In this document: piece after piece, positions 24,901 through 44,344 of the stretch
Layout: every line of letters starts with the position of its first letter
Position numbering within the stretch: the stretch's first letter is position 1
From: Gonatopus flavifemur
Lineage: Eukaryota; Arthropoda; Insecta; Hymenoptera; Dryinidae
Direction of reading: 5' to 3'
NCBI GenBank assembly: GCA_018340375.1
Contig: JAFFJZ010000001.1
Coordinates: 56,102,001 to 56,166,000, forward strand
Length of the DNA: 64,000 nt
Notes under the pieces: generated by a model
Told to the model about the DNA's origin: nothing
What the model saw: the letters and a program-made list of their open reading frames with translations, nothing else
Databases searched by the model: none
Position numbers and translations under genes: made by a program

Positions 24901-27900
24901 TCAACAAGTACTACGTATTGTTTTTTATCGTTCACTTTCCAATCCGAAATTTAAACAAACGATTGTGCGACGTGTTTCCCAGGATAAACCGTATAATACT
25001 TGGTCTTTGCTATATAATCCAATAGTATAATGTACCATGTATGCAATGCATCGAGACAGATTACATGCAAAAAACATCACCCATAAGCTTCCTTTTAATA
25101 TACATATATCTGAAAAATAAATACGCATTTTTCGTTTAAGAGAAGTCCGGAATGTAAAAACTTGCTGAATCTTTCTAGATTTATTTTGTGGAAATAAGAT
25201 TTTGAAATTTGATTCACTTAATCACTTCTTAGGGCGAATAGACTGAAATCATCGGGTTTTTTTTACCTCTTTTAACTCAGAAAGTATTATTTAAATTTCA
25301 GGTAATCAATTACTGATTCCACGGTAGAAATATTACGAATCAACATGAAACGATATCGTTCATTTTACGTGTTGGTTTCAACAGTGATATTAAGATGACA
25401 GCAACGATAGAATGGAGAACGAAGTTTTTCATTTGGATTACCTAAAAATGACAGTGAAAATAACAAACATGAGTAAGCATTCGATTGATTCAATTTTTAA
25501 TAGAATTGTTTGATCAAATATTCGAGTAGCAAAATCATATAGTTCGTAGCTCGTAGCTGTTAGTTTTACTGCCATTACTGAAAAAGTGTTTGCATATCAT
25601 TGAAATGTTTCGATGTATGGATCATTTGAATTTAAATATTCGTTTTTGGTGTTCTTTACAGTCTCAAATATCAGCAAGAATCTGATATTTTGACTGTTTT
25701 GTCAAGAATTTTAAACGAATAAAATAGAGCATCAATTCAAATTCTTCAGTGATATTTCATCATTACGAAGAAAAACATGAAAATTCGTGTTCAGATTCTT
25801 ACAAGATTTAGTAGTTTTTGTTTGACCCTTCAACACCTCATTTTCTTTTTCATTTGATCGTTGTAAATTACCTCTATGATGTTATATTCACGTGGAATTA
25901 ATTTTCCCCGGCAAAAATGTGCCCGGTCAAGGTTGAATCATCACTTCTCAAGGCTCTCCTATTTTGACGAACATTTAAAGAGTATAAAGAACGAAGGGGT
26001 AAATTAATTTCATTTGGATTAATTTAGATTTTAGAACTTTGAACCTGTGAATCTTGAGTTGTTTGTTTCCAGGTAAACTAATCCACCAACAGAAAGATGA
26101 TACCACCTCCTTCGCATACCCTTCTTAACTGGTCATTAGTAATATATGGGGTTATGCAGTAGAATTTCTCCTGTTCAAGATCATTCCCGGTTGAACTGAT
26201 AAAATTCCTTTCTTTCTTTTTTAATTCATAATTTATGATCGGATGGATTTAATCATTAACCCTCCATCACAGTTAGAATATCCATAATTTTTCTTGTAAC
26301 GATTAAAAATCATTGATGAAAATGATTACTATATTCCTTTTTAGAATACTTTTTAAAAAACCATCGAATCTTTACCCTGCTATTAAGCGACAGATATAAC
26401 ACATATTAAAAAAAAACAATAAATGAATAAATAAAATGAAAATTAATGATAGAAAATATTCTTGTTCTCAATTCACTGGTGTATCAAGTGGAAGTGAAAA
26501 CGTTGATGATTTAAAATATGAATTTTTCAAAGTACAATGATATTAAAACTTTCAATGTCAAGCTACCTGCATAAGTTTGGATTGGAAGTACAAAGAAGTG
26601 CGCTGAGATTGTTCTCGGTTTCGAAAATCTACTCTCAGGATTCAAACATTGCAGTCCGAGTAAATTGCATTCGATTTCAAATCCCTTTTCCGCAAAGAAC
26701 GACGATTGAAGAATCAGGATGATGGCAGGTTACACGCCCGTTGATCGATCATCTCTGCTCGTTTTCTCCTCCATTACAAAACTTGTGCTCCATTGCTGAA
26801 GATTTTCTTTTCATCTCCATAAACTTTATTTAACTTCCTTCGGAATACTACCCACACATTTCATGAACACAAAACTTCTCATGAATCACCGTTGTTCGAA
26901 AAATTCTTTGTCACTTTCGATGAAAGTTCAACAGTCGGATGTTAAATCACTTGTCTCACAATATAAAAACGTTTTTTCAGTTGTAGATTTTCTCATTTGA
27001 AGAAAAAAACCAATATCATGTGGTTTTTTCCTCTAATGAAACACTGGCTTACCTCTGTTTGATTCTTCACGATTCAATTAAGTCAAAAATAAATGTTTTC
27101 CGGCTGAATCCTTTTTTTTTTATTACAAACCTATTTACCTCGAAGAATAATTAGAATTACGTGACTTGGTTTTTTGAATTAAGATGAATTCAGTATCAGG
27201 ATACACTCAACTTTCCATTCATCATTCAAGTTAGAAGAGGAAACGTCATTTATATCAACGTTAAAATTTTGTAAGTTGACACAAATGGTTGTGATATAAA
27301 TAACAAACAATTTCATAACAGTTATGAAATGATTTGTTCATTGTGTCTCCCAGTGCTTCCTTATCAAATAACACAAAAGGTATTCTAATTGTTATAAGTA
27401 TAGAATACTTATGTTATCATTAGTTTCATCATGATATAAATTATATCATTTGTGCCACAGGATGATTCAACGTGACAGAAAGAAAACAACACGTAAAACA
27501 ATTCCACAAGATGTAACGACATTAGATAAGCATGATGAAGTAATCGTCATTTACATCTAATACAGTTGAAAATTGAGGATGCATAGGCTACAAAAAAAAA
27601 AAAGTCATTGTACCGTTGACTTTTGTAGCAATCTGCACAAGCATTTCTTTTAGCCATCAATTTACAGAAGAGAATATCAAGTAATGAACGTATGAACTTT
27701 CGTTTTTTTCATGAATTACTTCTATAAAATGAACTCATTTGAACTTATATGAAGGAATATAAGTTTGGGAAATTATGTGTTGTCCTTCGACATGAATGGT
27801 AAACCTGTATTGAGTCATAGGGATTTTTTGAAGCTTAAACATTGCAGTTTTCCCTTCAAATTATCATATCAGATCTTTCATTCTAAAGAAATGTTTTAAT

Positions 27901-30240
27901 CAAGAACTGCATATAGATTATAACAATCTGTATATGTTCAGTGATTAAGTGCGATATTGTGATATCTTCCTTCTTTTTATTCTTCGTAAGGACTGAGTAC
28001 ATTCAACTCTTTCAGCCATGGGATCAGCCAAGATATATTCATATCTTGAATCAATTGTTCAAAGATTTCTAAACATGACAGTTTGTTGATAGATCAATTA
28101 TGGACAAAAGGAAAAGTTATGGAAAAGATAGTATCCCTGCAACACTGCTAGGACAGACAGGGTTAAGAGTGATTTGTTCTCAATGGTCAATCGTCGCTGA
28201 GCTGAAAGCAGGTTTCAATTTCTTAGAACATACACAGTTATGTTAATTGATATTCGTATGTTCAATGTTTCATCATTAAGGTTTTGTATTCAATTGGCCA
28301 AGTTCCTTATGGCTTTTTGAAACCTGAAATCTCTAGCAAAGAATTATGGATTTCAGTTTGAGTAAATAACATGATAACCTACATAAAACATCAAAACATA
28401 AAACCTTGTGCTTGAAATTGTGATAGTCGTCGATCGAATATTTAAAAGCAACAATTTTATGTGATTCCCATAACAAACTGATCAATTTTTGTGAGAGTTT
28501 CATAGTATATGTGTATAAAATCTGGAATCGCATTGTGCATTGTATCACCCTGGCAAAGAATTAAGAACAAAAAGTAGCACTCTCTCATTCGAATGAATGG
28601 GAACGATCATCACAAATTTTAATGCTCAGAAAAGTGGTATTTATAAACAAAAACTGTGAATTTGATGTCTGCAATAAGTAATACTAGAAGAATGAGAGCT
28701 ACCGATGTTTTGTCTGAAAACTTACCTCTTCAACTAGGCCTGAATGTAAAAAAGAACTTTGAGTATTATTTTTAAAATAATAATGAAAAAAGAAAATAAA
28801 TATGCCTTAGCATTAAAATTTATGAACGAAAATCTCATTTATCCAGAACCAAAGATTCTAAAAAGCATGTAATATTCATAAAATAAATATTCGAAAGGTC
28901 ACTTTTTGAGTGAAAAAAAGTCTTTTTATGGGGATAACTAGGAACTTTTTTATCAATTCTTTTTTCTGATTGAAATAAAAAAAGCCAACAAAACTGAAAA
29001 AAGGCAAACTATAGAAATACCAAAAGGTATAAGGATGTTAAAATTTTCATATGAATTAGGGAGCATTAATAAGGGTATCATAAAAACTGACTAGTTCAAA
29101 ATAGGATTTTTTCTAAATTGACATAAAGGGAAATAAAAATTCTTCAATCTCTTCATCATCCTCTAGTCCGACGTATGCATAATAACAGAATTTACAAAAC
29201 CTATTCGTCGGCGATCATGAACATACTCTAAAAATGTTTTTATTATTTATTCATACGGATAGATGCTTTTATTGGGATTGATTTTCACGTTTGTGTATCA
29301 TCACTTACCATATTTTTCTGAATAGAACTGACAAAATTAAGAGACAGATGGAAGATATTGTCAGATAGAATTCTGTACAATACTATCAGAGACACAAACT
29401 TTTTAAAGCACTGCATATCGACGAAGAGTTTACAGTTTTGTTTAGCGTAAAATCACAAGACACCTCTACCCAGATTTATGATCTAATTTTATTACGTGAC
29501 TTATGAGGAATTACCTTCGACTTCAGAAACTTGAATAATTTCTTCTTTCTTCTGAGTTTTTGATCTTTTTCTCTTTCTCTCTTTTTCTCTCTCTCTCACA
29601 CACAGCTAAAACGTATGATGAAAGTTAAGGAGTTGATGAGAACAAAGACGAACGAACTTCAAATGGTCCATCAGCGGAGGAAAACAAAATGGAGAAGCAG
29701 AAAAGGAGTAGTCAACTGCACCATGTTATTGTATTACTATTCCACTGAAGCCAGGAACCTGTTTATCTATTTATTTTTTTTTCTTTTCACCTAACACACA
29801 CCAAGCTTCATATGATCCTGCAACATACCATTTTATCCATACTGTACCTCGCGTACTCCTAATAATCTCTTTATGTTAATTCAAAAATGACAATTCTAAT
29901 TGTGTATTCAATTTCACTTTTGTTTATCAAAATTCAACATATATCAATTTCCATATGTGTGATACTTTGGGATGACGTTTGTACTTCGATCGAGATGACG
30001 CATCGAATACCAAGGTATAGAAGACAAACATCGTTCAAGTAGGAATAGAATGATGTAAATGAAAATGTCATAATTGAAGAGATAACATGATACGAACGCG
30101 GAATAATCGTTTCGATAGAATATAGCAATAATATCGAATCAAAAGAAAATCATAAATAGTCTAAACAAAGACTCCATATTGTGAAAAGAGAAACTTATGT
30201 CATAAAGTTTAATGAAAATATAAGTTAAATTCAACGAACT
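22000..30240. other. MITE-poor block without a recognised gene
   Basis: For about 8 kb I see almost no TIR-bounded elements, in contrast to both sides. No open frame is long or recognisable. A less AT-rich patch with GAGA runs lies at 22730-23060, and a polypyrimidine tract ending CACACAG precedes purine-rich sequence at 29560-29720. These could belong to untranslated or intron sequence of an unseen gene. A partial inverted-repeat relic is near 24528-24650. Confidence 0.4.
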
Positions 30241-30504
30241 CACCGAACTACCTGCCCGATTTTGAGAAAATTCGGATCAGGGTTATGATGAAGCAAAACT
30301 CCAAAGCGAATTTTGGGACAAATTAGTTGATTTTTACATGAATGGATACCCAACGCCTTAGTCGTCAATATATCCAGTAAATGGCTGCCCGCTGACGACC
30401 TACAGCCGTCCTTGCATTTGCTGATGAGAACCCCGTAGTTAGTAAAAGAAGCTCAAGGTTGATATACAACGTTGGAAGGTTTCATAACGCTCGCAGCTCA
30501 GAGC

Positions 30505-30742
30505 CAGCCCTATCCGACTCCCCCACTTCTGAGGTTCCTTAATGTCGCTATTTGAACTAATCCGCAGCGCAGCGCTAAGTGTTCTGGTGGGCTGCATAAA
30601 ATATACCTATCTCTCAGTCATCCAATCAAATTAAGAGGAACAGCCCACCAGTACAGCCAGCGCTATCTAATGGTTCAATGTTTTTGGCGACAGTAAAAAT
30701 ACCTCATTTACTATAGTTTAGTTAGAGAGTCGGATAGGGCTG
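30505..30742. mobile_element. hAT-like MITE with 8-bp TSD
   Basis: The ends CAGCCCTATCCGACTC and GAGTCGGATAGGGCTG are exact inverted repeats. The element is flanked on both sides by the identical 8-mer CTCAGAGC (30497-30504 and 30743-30750). An 8-bp duplication is typical of hAT. A second inverted pair (CTGGTGGGCTG / CAGCCCACCAG) lies inside. Confidence 0.8.
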
Positions 30743-30805
30743 CTCAGAGCATATTGGAGCGGAGCATATATTATTGGAGCAAGCATTGCCTATGATTCCA
30801 ATAGA

Positions 30806-30944
30806 AATAAAAGGCTTTTTCCATGGCAGCTTCAACCTCAACATCAAGCGTTAACATTGGGAGAGAAGAGAGAGCCTGTCGGACCACTCGTTTCTTTCCA
30901 TGTTGACGCTTGATGCTGAAGCTACGATGAAAAAGGCCCTTAAG
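30806..30944. mobile_element. inverted-repeat element
   Basis: AAAGGCTTTTTCCATGGCAG, CTTCAACCTCAACATCAAGCG at the left pair with CGCTTGATGCTGAAGCTACG, ATGAAAAAGGCCCTT at the right. The arms are about 45 bp and imperfect. Confidence 0.6.
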
Positions 30945-31140
30945 GTGATACTGGCGTCTTTATCGAACCTCTAATTCTATCTGATGACTCTCTCTCTCTC
31001 TCTCTCTCACCAATGATGCGAGTTATCGACGCTAGTATTCACTTAACGGGATACTAGCGATGGTACCAAACCTCTCTTTCTATCGTATAGGCGTGTCCTT
31101 TGCTATCCAACGTGCTCTGTTGGTAAGCGCTAGTAACCCC
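30945..31140. repeat. cluster of ACTAGCG words with (TC)n
   Basis: GATACTGGCG, GACGCTAGTATTCACTTAA, GATACTAGCGATGG and AGCGCTAGTAACC are variants of one word in alternating orientation. A (TC)n run is at 30988-31009. This is likely the body of another short element abutting 30806-30944. Confidence 0.45.
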
Positions 31141-31156
31141 TTAAGTGTGGTCAAAT

Positions 31157-31186
31157 TATGAGAGAGAGAGAGAGAGAGAGAGAGAT
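31157..31186. repeat. (GA)n microsatellite
   Basis: An uninterrupted run of GA dinucleotides, just before the Mutator-like element. Confidence 0.8.
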
Positions 31187-31200
31187 CCGAGTTTTAGGCA

Positions 31201-31672
31201 GGGTCGGTGCCGAATCAACGAGAAACCAAATCAACGGAAAAAAATTTACTAGCAGTATGAAGTTGTCATTTGGTTGCAGTATGAAATGAAATTAGTCATA
31301 GATCATTGATTGAATTAAACGAAAAGTAAAAAACATTGATTTGCTAACACAACCCCACGGTAAACTTAATTTCCCTTTGTTATGTTTATGATTATGGTAT
31401 GGGTATGTTTATGATAACAACAAACCGATTTTCGTTCTCTACAGACGTTTGAAACAGTTTGATTGTACCGATCGATTAGGAAGATCATTAATAATTTTAT
31501 TAGAATGATGAATTACGTGTCTACTGTAATGAATGGGTGCAGTGAATAGGTTAACATAAAGAATTTTCGTTCAATTCAATCAATGATCTATGACTAATTA
31601 CATTTCATACTGCAACAAAATGACAACTTCATACTGCTAGTAAATTTTTTTTCGTTGATTCGGCACCGACCC
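31201..31672. mobile_element. foldback element with 9-bp TSD (Mutator-like)
   Basis: It starts GGGTCGGTGCCGAATCAACG and ends with the exact reverse complement. The 9-mer TTTTAGGCA occurs immediately outside both ends (31192-31200 and 31673-31681). The inverted arms run for about 130 bp (TTTACTAGCAGTATGAAG, AGTCATAGATCATTGATTG); the left arm has a 15-bp extra segment. A 9-bp duplication is typical of Mutator-like elements. No transposase is present. Confidence 0.8.
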
Positions 31673-31793
31673 TTTTAGGCAGTTGTCTCTCTTTTTATCC
31701 AATGAAATTTAAACAGAGATAGCAATGCCTGCAAGTCGGAACTCTCATTCTATCTTTGATTTAAACTGAACACACTCCTTCGCTCGCTCCAGT

Positions 31794-32126
31794 GGTAGTA
31801 TGCGAGAAGCCCGACTGGTAATAAGCCCGACCGGATTATAACCCGACTTTAAACCCGAATGACAGTTGACTTGACTAGTTATAAAAATATAATCAAATAA
31901 AATGGAAAATTAATCGGAATCAAAGCTTATTCAACCTTTTACTGTAAAGATATATAGATTAAAGGTTGATTACAGGTTGATTTCGATTAATTTTCCATTT
32001 TATTTAATTATATTTTCATAATTAGTCGGGTCAACTGTCATTCGGGTTTAAAGTCGTTCGGGTTGAATGCAGTCGGGCTTAAGTGCCACTCGGGCTTATT
32101 ACCAGTCGGGCTTCTCGCATACTACC
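31794..32126. mobile_element. palindromic element with 8-bp TSD
   Basis: The ends GGTAGTATGCGAGAAGCCC and its inverse are exact, and the pairing continues through CGACTGGTAATAAGCCCGA. The 8-mer GCTCCAGT flanks both ends (31786-31793 and 32127-32134). The interior repeats CCCGA/TCGGG words. The inner arms AAAATGGAAAATTAATCG / CGATTAATTTTCCATTTT also pair. Confidence 0.8.
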
Positions 32127-32135
32127 GCTCCAGTA

Positions 32136-32363
32136 GGGTAGAGGTCAATAGACCCGAAAAGAAATAGTCCCGAAAGGCAATTGTCCATAATGAAATAGTC
32201 CCGAATGAAATTAGCCCCGAAAACAAATTGGTAACTATTACGGTGACTGGAGCACGGCTGGAAACACGTGAGGTTTTTTCGGGCGTAATTTCATTCGGGG
32301 CTATTTCATTATGGACAATTGCCTTTCGGGACTATTTACTTTCGGGCCTATTGGCCCCTACCC
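32136..32363. mobile_element. adjacent palindromic element with 7-bp TSD
   Basis: It starts GGGTAGAGGTCAATAGACCC and ends GGGCCTATTGGCCCCTACCC. TCCAGTA lies on both sides (32129-32135 and 32364-32370). The arm CGAAAGGCAATTGTCCATAA is repeated inverted without change. The interior repeats (A)GTCCCGAAA words, much like its neighbour. Confidence 0.75.
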
Positions 32364-32666
32364 TCCAGTAGTATATGATCAAAAGCACCCATTTCATGGG
32401 AGCTCCCGCGTTGAGCGTTAACATACTACCCCTCTTTCAAGGCTCGCAGAGATGAGTCGGATCGCGGGTCGGGGAGTAGTAGGCCCAAAATGGAATCAGC
32501 CTGAATGGCTGAATGGCCAATGAAACGGGGTACCCGTTGGCCCGAATTCTAAAATCCCGAAAAATTTTTGGTAACTTCTCATCTCATTCGCACATGACTA
32601 GTAACAATTAGTCATATTTCGGGATTACTCTCATCCGGGATCAATGGGCTCTACATATATACTAGA

Positions 32667-32772
32667 TGCTTCCGATTGCAGGCAGGGGTTAGCCCCTAGG
32701 GCTAGAATACTGAATTCCCATTGGTTGAATCATGGCCTTTGGGGCCAAGACCTCTCGCAATCGGAAGCATCC
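32667..32772. mobile_element. short inverted-repeat element
   Basis: GATGCTTCCGATTGC at the left and GCAATCGGAAGCATC at the right are exact inverses. The interior holds further short inverted pairs (GGGGTTAGCCCCTAGGGCTAG). Confidence 0.6.
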
Positions 32773-32789
32773 ACTGGAGTGAGCCTAGC

Positions 32790-32924
32790 CATATACATTT
32801 TGGGAGGAAACAGAAAAACGAAACGGTAGGACAGTTTATCCTCTTTTACAGCCTCTAATTTGTTGAAAAAGAGGATAAACTGCCCTACCTATTCGTTTCT
32901 CTGTTGTCTTCCAAAATGTATATG
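32790..32924. mobile_element. palindromic element
   Basis: CATATACATTTTGGGAGG pairs with CTTCCAAAATGTATATG. GTAGGACAGTTTATCCTCTT pairs with AAGAGGATAAACTGCCCTAC. The loop is about 25 bp. It sits immediately left of the element at 32925. Confidence 0.7.
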
Positions 32925-33197
32925 CCCAGTAAACAAGAAGTCAACTTGACGTATTCTTCAAGATGTCTTTGAGAAGTTATGGGTTATCTGCAAGAAATGC
33001 AAATAAGAGACTTTCAAGAATTCTTAAAGACAACCAATGTCCAACCAAATGATGTATTCAAGATGTCTCGAAGTTAACCTCAAGATGACTTCAAGTTGTC
33101 TGCTAAGGCCATCTATAAGATCTCTTTTGAAGTTCACTTTCAGAGGACTTCCACATTCACATGTCATCTGAACGAGATCTTTTCCAAATCAACAAAT

Positions 33198-33374
33198 AGA
33201 GTTGGCTGTAACATAAATATCACATGTAAATTACATACAATAAATGATTTCTCAGCTAAATATGCGAAATAGTATTTTTTGGAACTATGTGAATACTATT
33301 TCGCATATTCAGCTGAGAAATCATTTATTGTATGTAATTTACATGTGATATTTATGTTACAGCCAACTCTATTT
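33198..33374. mobile_element. near-perfect palindrome
   Basis: AAATAGAGTTGGCTGTAAC and its inverse bound a hairpin whose arms of about 80 bp are almost identical (CATAAATATCACATGTAAAT, TTCTCAGCTAAATATGCG). Only a short loop separates the arms. It lies within 32925-34284. Confidence 0.8.
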
Positions 33375-33546
33375 ACTTGGAAATCCGTCTGAAAATTTTT
33401 CATCTGAGTTCATGCTCTCTGGCTATACCATCCATGCGTTTCGTTGATTAGACAACTTTAGGTTGTCTTTATTTGACATCTTGTGGTCGTCCGAAAGACA
33501 TCAATTTGTTTCCTTTTTGAATTTCTTAAAGTTGTGTACTAAAAAG

Positions 33547-33878
33547 CAGGGATGGGTTCTGTGCGCGTGTGATAAGTAATATGCGTCAACTATGCGCAGA
33601 TTATGCATAAAACATGTAGAATACGCAGAAAATGCAGAAAATGCATAAAGCATTGTCAAATTAATTCCGACTTGAAATTCAAAATTCAGAATATATGAAA
33701 TAGATATTCATGAGTGTTGAAATGGTAAACAATTCATAGTTTTCAAATTATAACCCAACTTGACCATAAAAAAAGATGATGCAGAAAACCCCCTTTAGTT
33801 ATATACATTAACTGCATGAGTTTTATGCGCACATTATTCCTTGCATAAAACTTACCGTATTATGCGTACCCAACCCTG
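33547..33878. mobile_element. hAT-like MITE with CAGGG ends
   Basis: It starts CAGGGATGGGTTCTGTGCGC and ends GCGTACCCAACCCTG. It is flanked by CTAAAAAG at the left and TTAAAAAG at the right, a 7-of-8 match. CAGGG ends fit the hAT pattern. The body repeats ATGCGCA/TGCATAA words. Confidence 0.7.
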
Positions 33879-33986
33879 TTAAAAAGGGGTCTCTAAGATG
33901 TCATACAGGAAGTGTTGTGAAAATAGTAAGCTTTAAGACAACTTTTTTTAAGATGACTTTTCGACATCTCTTGAAGGGGGCAAAAC

Positions 33987-34201
33987 TAGAGAGCCTCAAG
34001 GGAGAGAGTGGACATCGGAGGTTTGCTGTGATTGGCCAAGGCCTTAAGAAGCCATATTGATGGAGTATTCCCATTATGATTATGATTATATTTGGCTTAT
34101 AATCATAAGCATAATAGGAATACTCCATCAATATGGCTTCTTAAGGCCTTGGCCAATCACAGCAAACCTCCGATGTCCACTCTCTCCCTTGAGGCTCTCT
34201 A
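33987..34201. mobile_element. young hAT-like palindromic MITE with exact 8-bp TSD
   Basis: The ends TAGAGAGCCTCAAGGGAG and the inverse are exact. The arms of about 95 bp show only one or two differences by eye. GGCAAAAC lies directly outside both ends (33979-33986 and 34202-34209). TAGAG fits the hAT terminal consensus YARNG. The element appears recent. Confidence 0.85.
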
Positions 34202-34728
34202 GGCAAAACGATGTGTTCTCAAATCTCTTAAACCGCGCTGTAAGACAGCTTTAAGAGGCATTTGGGAGACCCATGTTTACTGGGTATATTATAAGCTAAG
34301 TTTGTTTACTGGTGTCCCAAGTTACCCCAACTCACTCCAAGTGTTTTGGATTCACTATTCCCAGTTATAGAAACGAAATGATTGGTTTGGTACAAGTTGG
34401 AGTAACTCAGAGCACGTAGAACGAACAAACCTATAGATCTCCTGTTCTGCCAGGGTGGTAACGAACACTCCTCTCAATTGGTTATTCTTTCTGATACGAC
34501 AGTATGATTCGGTAATTCTGTTAGAAGTAGTATTCACCTGGCCACACTGATGGGAATCAGCTCCAACATTTTGGAACATACCCCTGATGAAATGGCTTCT
34601 CATGTAAAGTCCGCTTTAACCTTGACCAGGCGTCTATTTTAATGATTATTTTTCATGAAGTATCGTACTATTCACTACGCGCTACACACAAACAGCATTG
34701 AGTGGCATTGAGTTTTGATCGAGCAGAA

Positions 34729-42270
<7,542 letters not shown>

Positions 42271-43140
42271 AGAATGAGATTTAGATGATATAATTCGGTA
42301 ACTTTTATTCCAGTAACAAAATTATAAGTAAATGAATGATCAGTATAAGTATATGTGAGATGATGAATGACTATGAGACTTTTGTTCTATGTATAATATG
42401 TTATATAACATACATAAAAAAATTAAATAATTTTTTAAGTAGTATTTACACCTTGATCAATTACAAGAAAATTTCATCCTTCGGAAAATTCCTACTTTCA
42501 GTTTTACTTTATATAATAACACCATATCGTTTGATCAAATGTGATATTATTTAAAAACTTTTGCTAAAACTGAGTGTGTATTTTGTAATTATGTATGAAT
42601 CTTTAAATATAAGAATAATTGAAAGGTTAAGAATTTTTTAATGAGATTTTCACCAATTTTCATCTATACCGAATGATGCAAAATTATAAAAAAGTTACCA
42701 ATTTCTCAAAACATAAATTCCTTTCGAATTCTGGATTATCCAGGGTTCATAAACTCAATAGAAGAATCTGCCAAATAGGGATTTTTCCCGTACCTTCCTA
42801 CCAAGTTACGAACGAAAACGATTTTCGCCTGGACTCCAAAGATACTACCTTACAGGTTGAGAGTTAATGTAAGAATTAGGAAATTTGGGGAAAATTTATT
42901 TGATGGAATGAGGTTTACAGGAAGAAAGGAGTTATAAATCACATAATTTTAATTCCAAAACATTTTTTATTCCAATCATTATCACCCTTGACCACAACCA
43001 GATAGATTAATTTGAAAGAAATTAAAATGTCTTTTTAATAAACAGCATTCACGGCACCAATGTTCACAGGTGCGAAATTTACGGTGCTCGCGTCTTCCCA
43101 ATTGATTTGTTAGAAAAGTTGAGTCTCCTCAAATTCTTAT
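42271..43140. other. NUDT21 downstream region
   Basis: This should include the 3' untranslated region of NUDT21. The first AATAAA that I noticed downstream is near 43036, but it may not be the signal used. No other gene is visible. Confidence 0.35.
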
Positions 43141-43164
43141 GAAAGTAATTGACTAATTCTCATC

Positions 43165-43257
43165 CGGAGAACAAAATTTGCTCTGCTGATGTGACAAATC
43201 TTTTCACCGAATTAGCAAAAAGTTGACTATCACAGCGAACAACTTGCTCGTTTGCAA
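43165..43257. repeat. fragment of a GCTGnnnCAGC MITE
   Basis: CCGGAGAACAAAATTTGC, GCTGATGTGAC, GAATTAGCAAAAAG and CTATCACAGCGAAC match the interior of the family; the right terminus was not found. Confidence 0.5.
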
Positions 43258-43389
43258 GTTATCATCATCTTTATAACACGCCGTCTGTGTTGATGATCAG
43301 CATTCAAGATTGGGGCAAGATTCAGCTAAGTACAAAAAACTTATGAGAACAAAACCTGCATTCTGAGAGAGCTTATTACAATAAATAAG

Positions 43390-43692
43390 TCCAAGCAGCA
43401 AGAGAAGTTCAAAGTATATACGAAATAGGAACGCTCGTAGAATGTACGAATGATATACGAAGAATATATAAAGAACGTTCATAGAATATTCGAATGAGAC
43501 TGTTTTTAATATACTTAGAACGTACATAGTACATTCGAAATGTACGATATTTTCTTTCAATCGATGTAAGATTGACGTACCATCGTATATTCGATTACAC
43601 ACCTCCTATGAAACGGTCTCATTAGAATGTGCATAGAACATATTTCGAATATTCGAAGAACGTTCATGGTACATTCTGGTGCTACTTGGGAG
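43390..43692. repeat. element body with GAACGTTC / TTCGAATGTACG words
   Basis: GAACGTTCATAGAATATTCG and TAGAACGTACATAGTACATTCG variants recur throughout. The right end GGTGCTACTTGGG resembles that of the small element at 52010-52117. The left end is uncertain. Confidence 0.45.
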
Positions 43693-44344
43693 AATTTGAT
43701 AATAAATATATTAACAGAATCCAACAAAAAATTGTGTGGCTTTGAACCAATTTGTATTCCATAGAAACGGGTCGAAAACTGACCAATTTTCCACTCATTT
43801 TTGTCTGAATTGGAAGATCCAGTCAAAACGCGGAAGGAAAATTGGCATGAGTTTTCAATGGATTATTACAGTCTAGAAATTTCGAACAGAAGGATGTTGA
43901 AACAATACTGTCAGTGTTTGACGGAATGTTCTAATTTTGAAATTCCGGACAGAACTGAGTAGAAAGTTTTGATGGGACCAAAACCGTTCAAAGCCAGACA
44001 ACCATGTTTTGACGGAATTTGAATGGACTATAAATACAACATTAAATACATTTAACACAGCAAAATCAGTAAACTTTTTCTTCTTCATTTTTCTTGAAAT
44101 GAATAAGAAGTTATGTGAATTTTTGAACTTTTTCAACTCTTTGAGTTTCAGAGAGTAGCAGAGAGAGCTTCTTTCTTTTAGTAGGATTCATTCGGTGCAC
44201 GAATAAGTACATATAAAATTGATTAGAAATCAACAATCTAACCATGATTATTTCGTGCATAAGTATAAACATTATTTCCCATACACCCTTCAGTTCACAC
44301 GATGTCATATAAAATTCAATTCCTCCAGCGATTTGAAAAAAACC

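Larger units (their letters stand above)
32925..34284. mobile_element. outer element with CCCAGTAAACA ends, hosting nested elements
   Basis: It starts CCCAGTAAACAAG and ends CATGTTTACTGGG. The non-nested parts repeat AAGATGTCTT words (TTCAAGATGTCTTTGAG, CAAGATGACTTCAAG, TAAGATGACTTTTCGACATC). Three further palindromic elements lie within (33198-33374, 33547-33878, 33987-34201). It ends about 0.45 kb before the NUDT21 start codon. Confidence 0.6.

Noticed and set aside
24845..25030. 61-codon open frame on the + strand
   Set aside because: It is intact but short, with no known motif; frames of this length are expected by chance.
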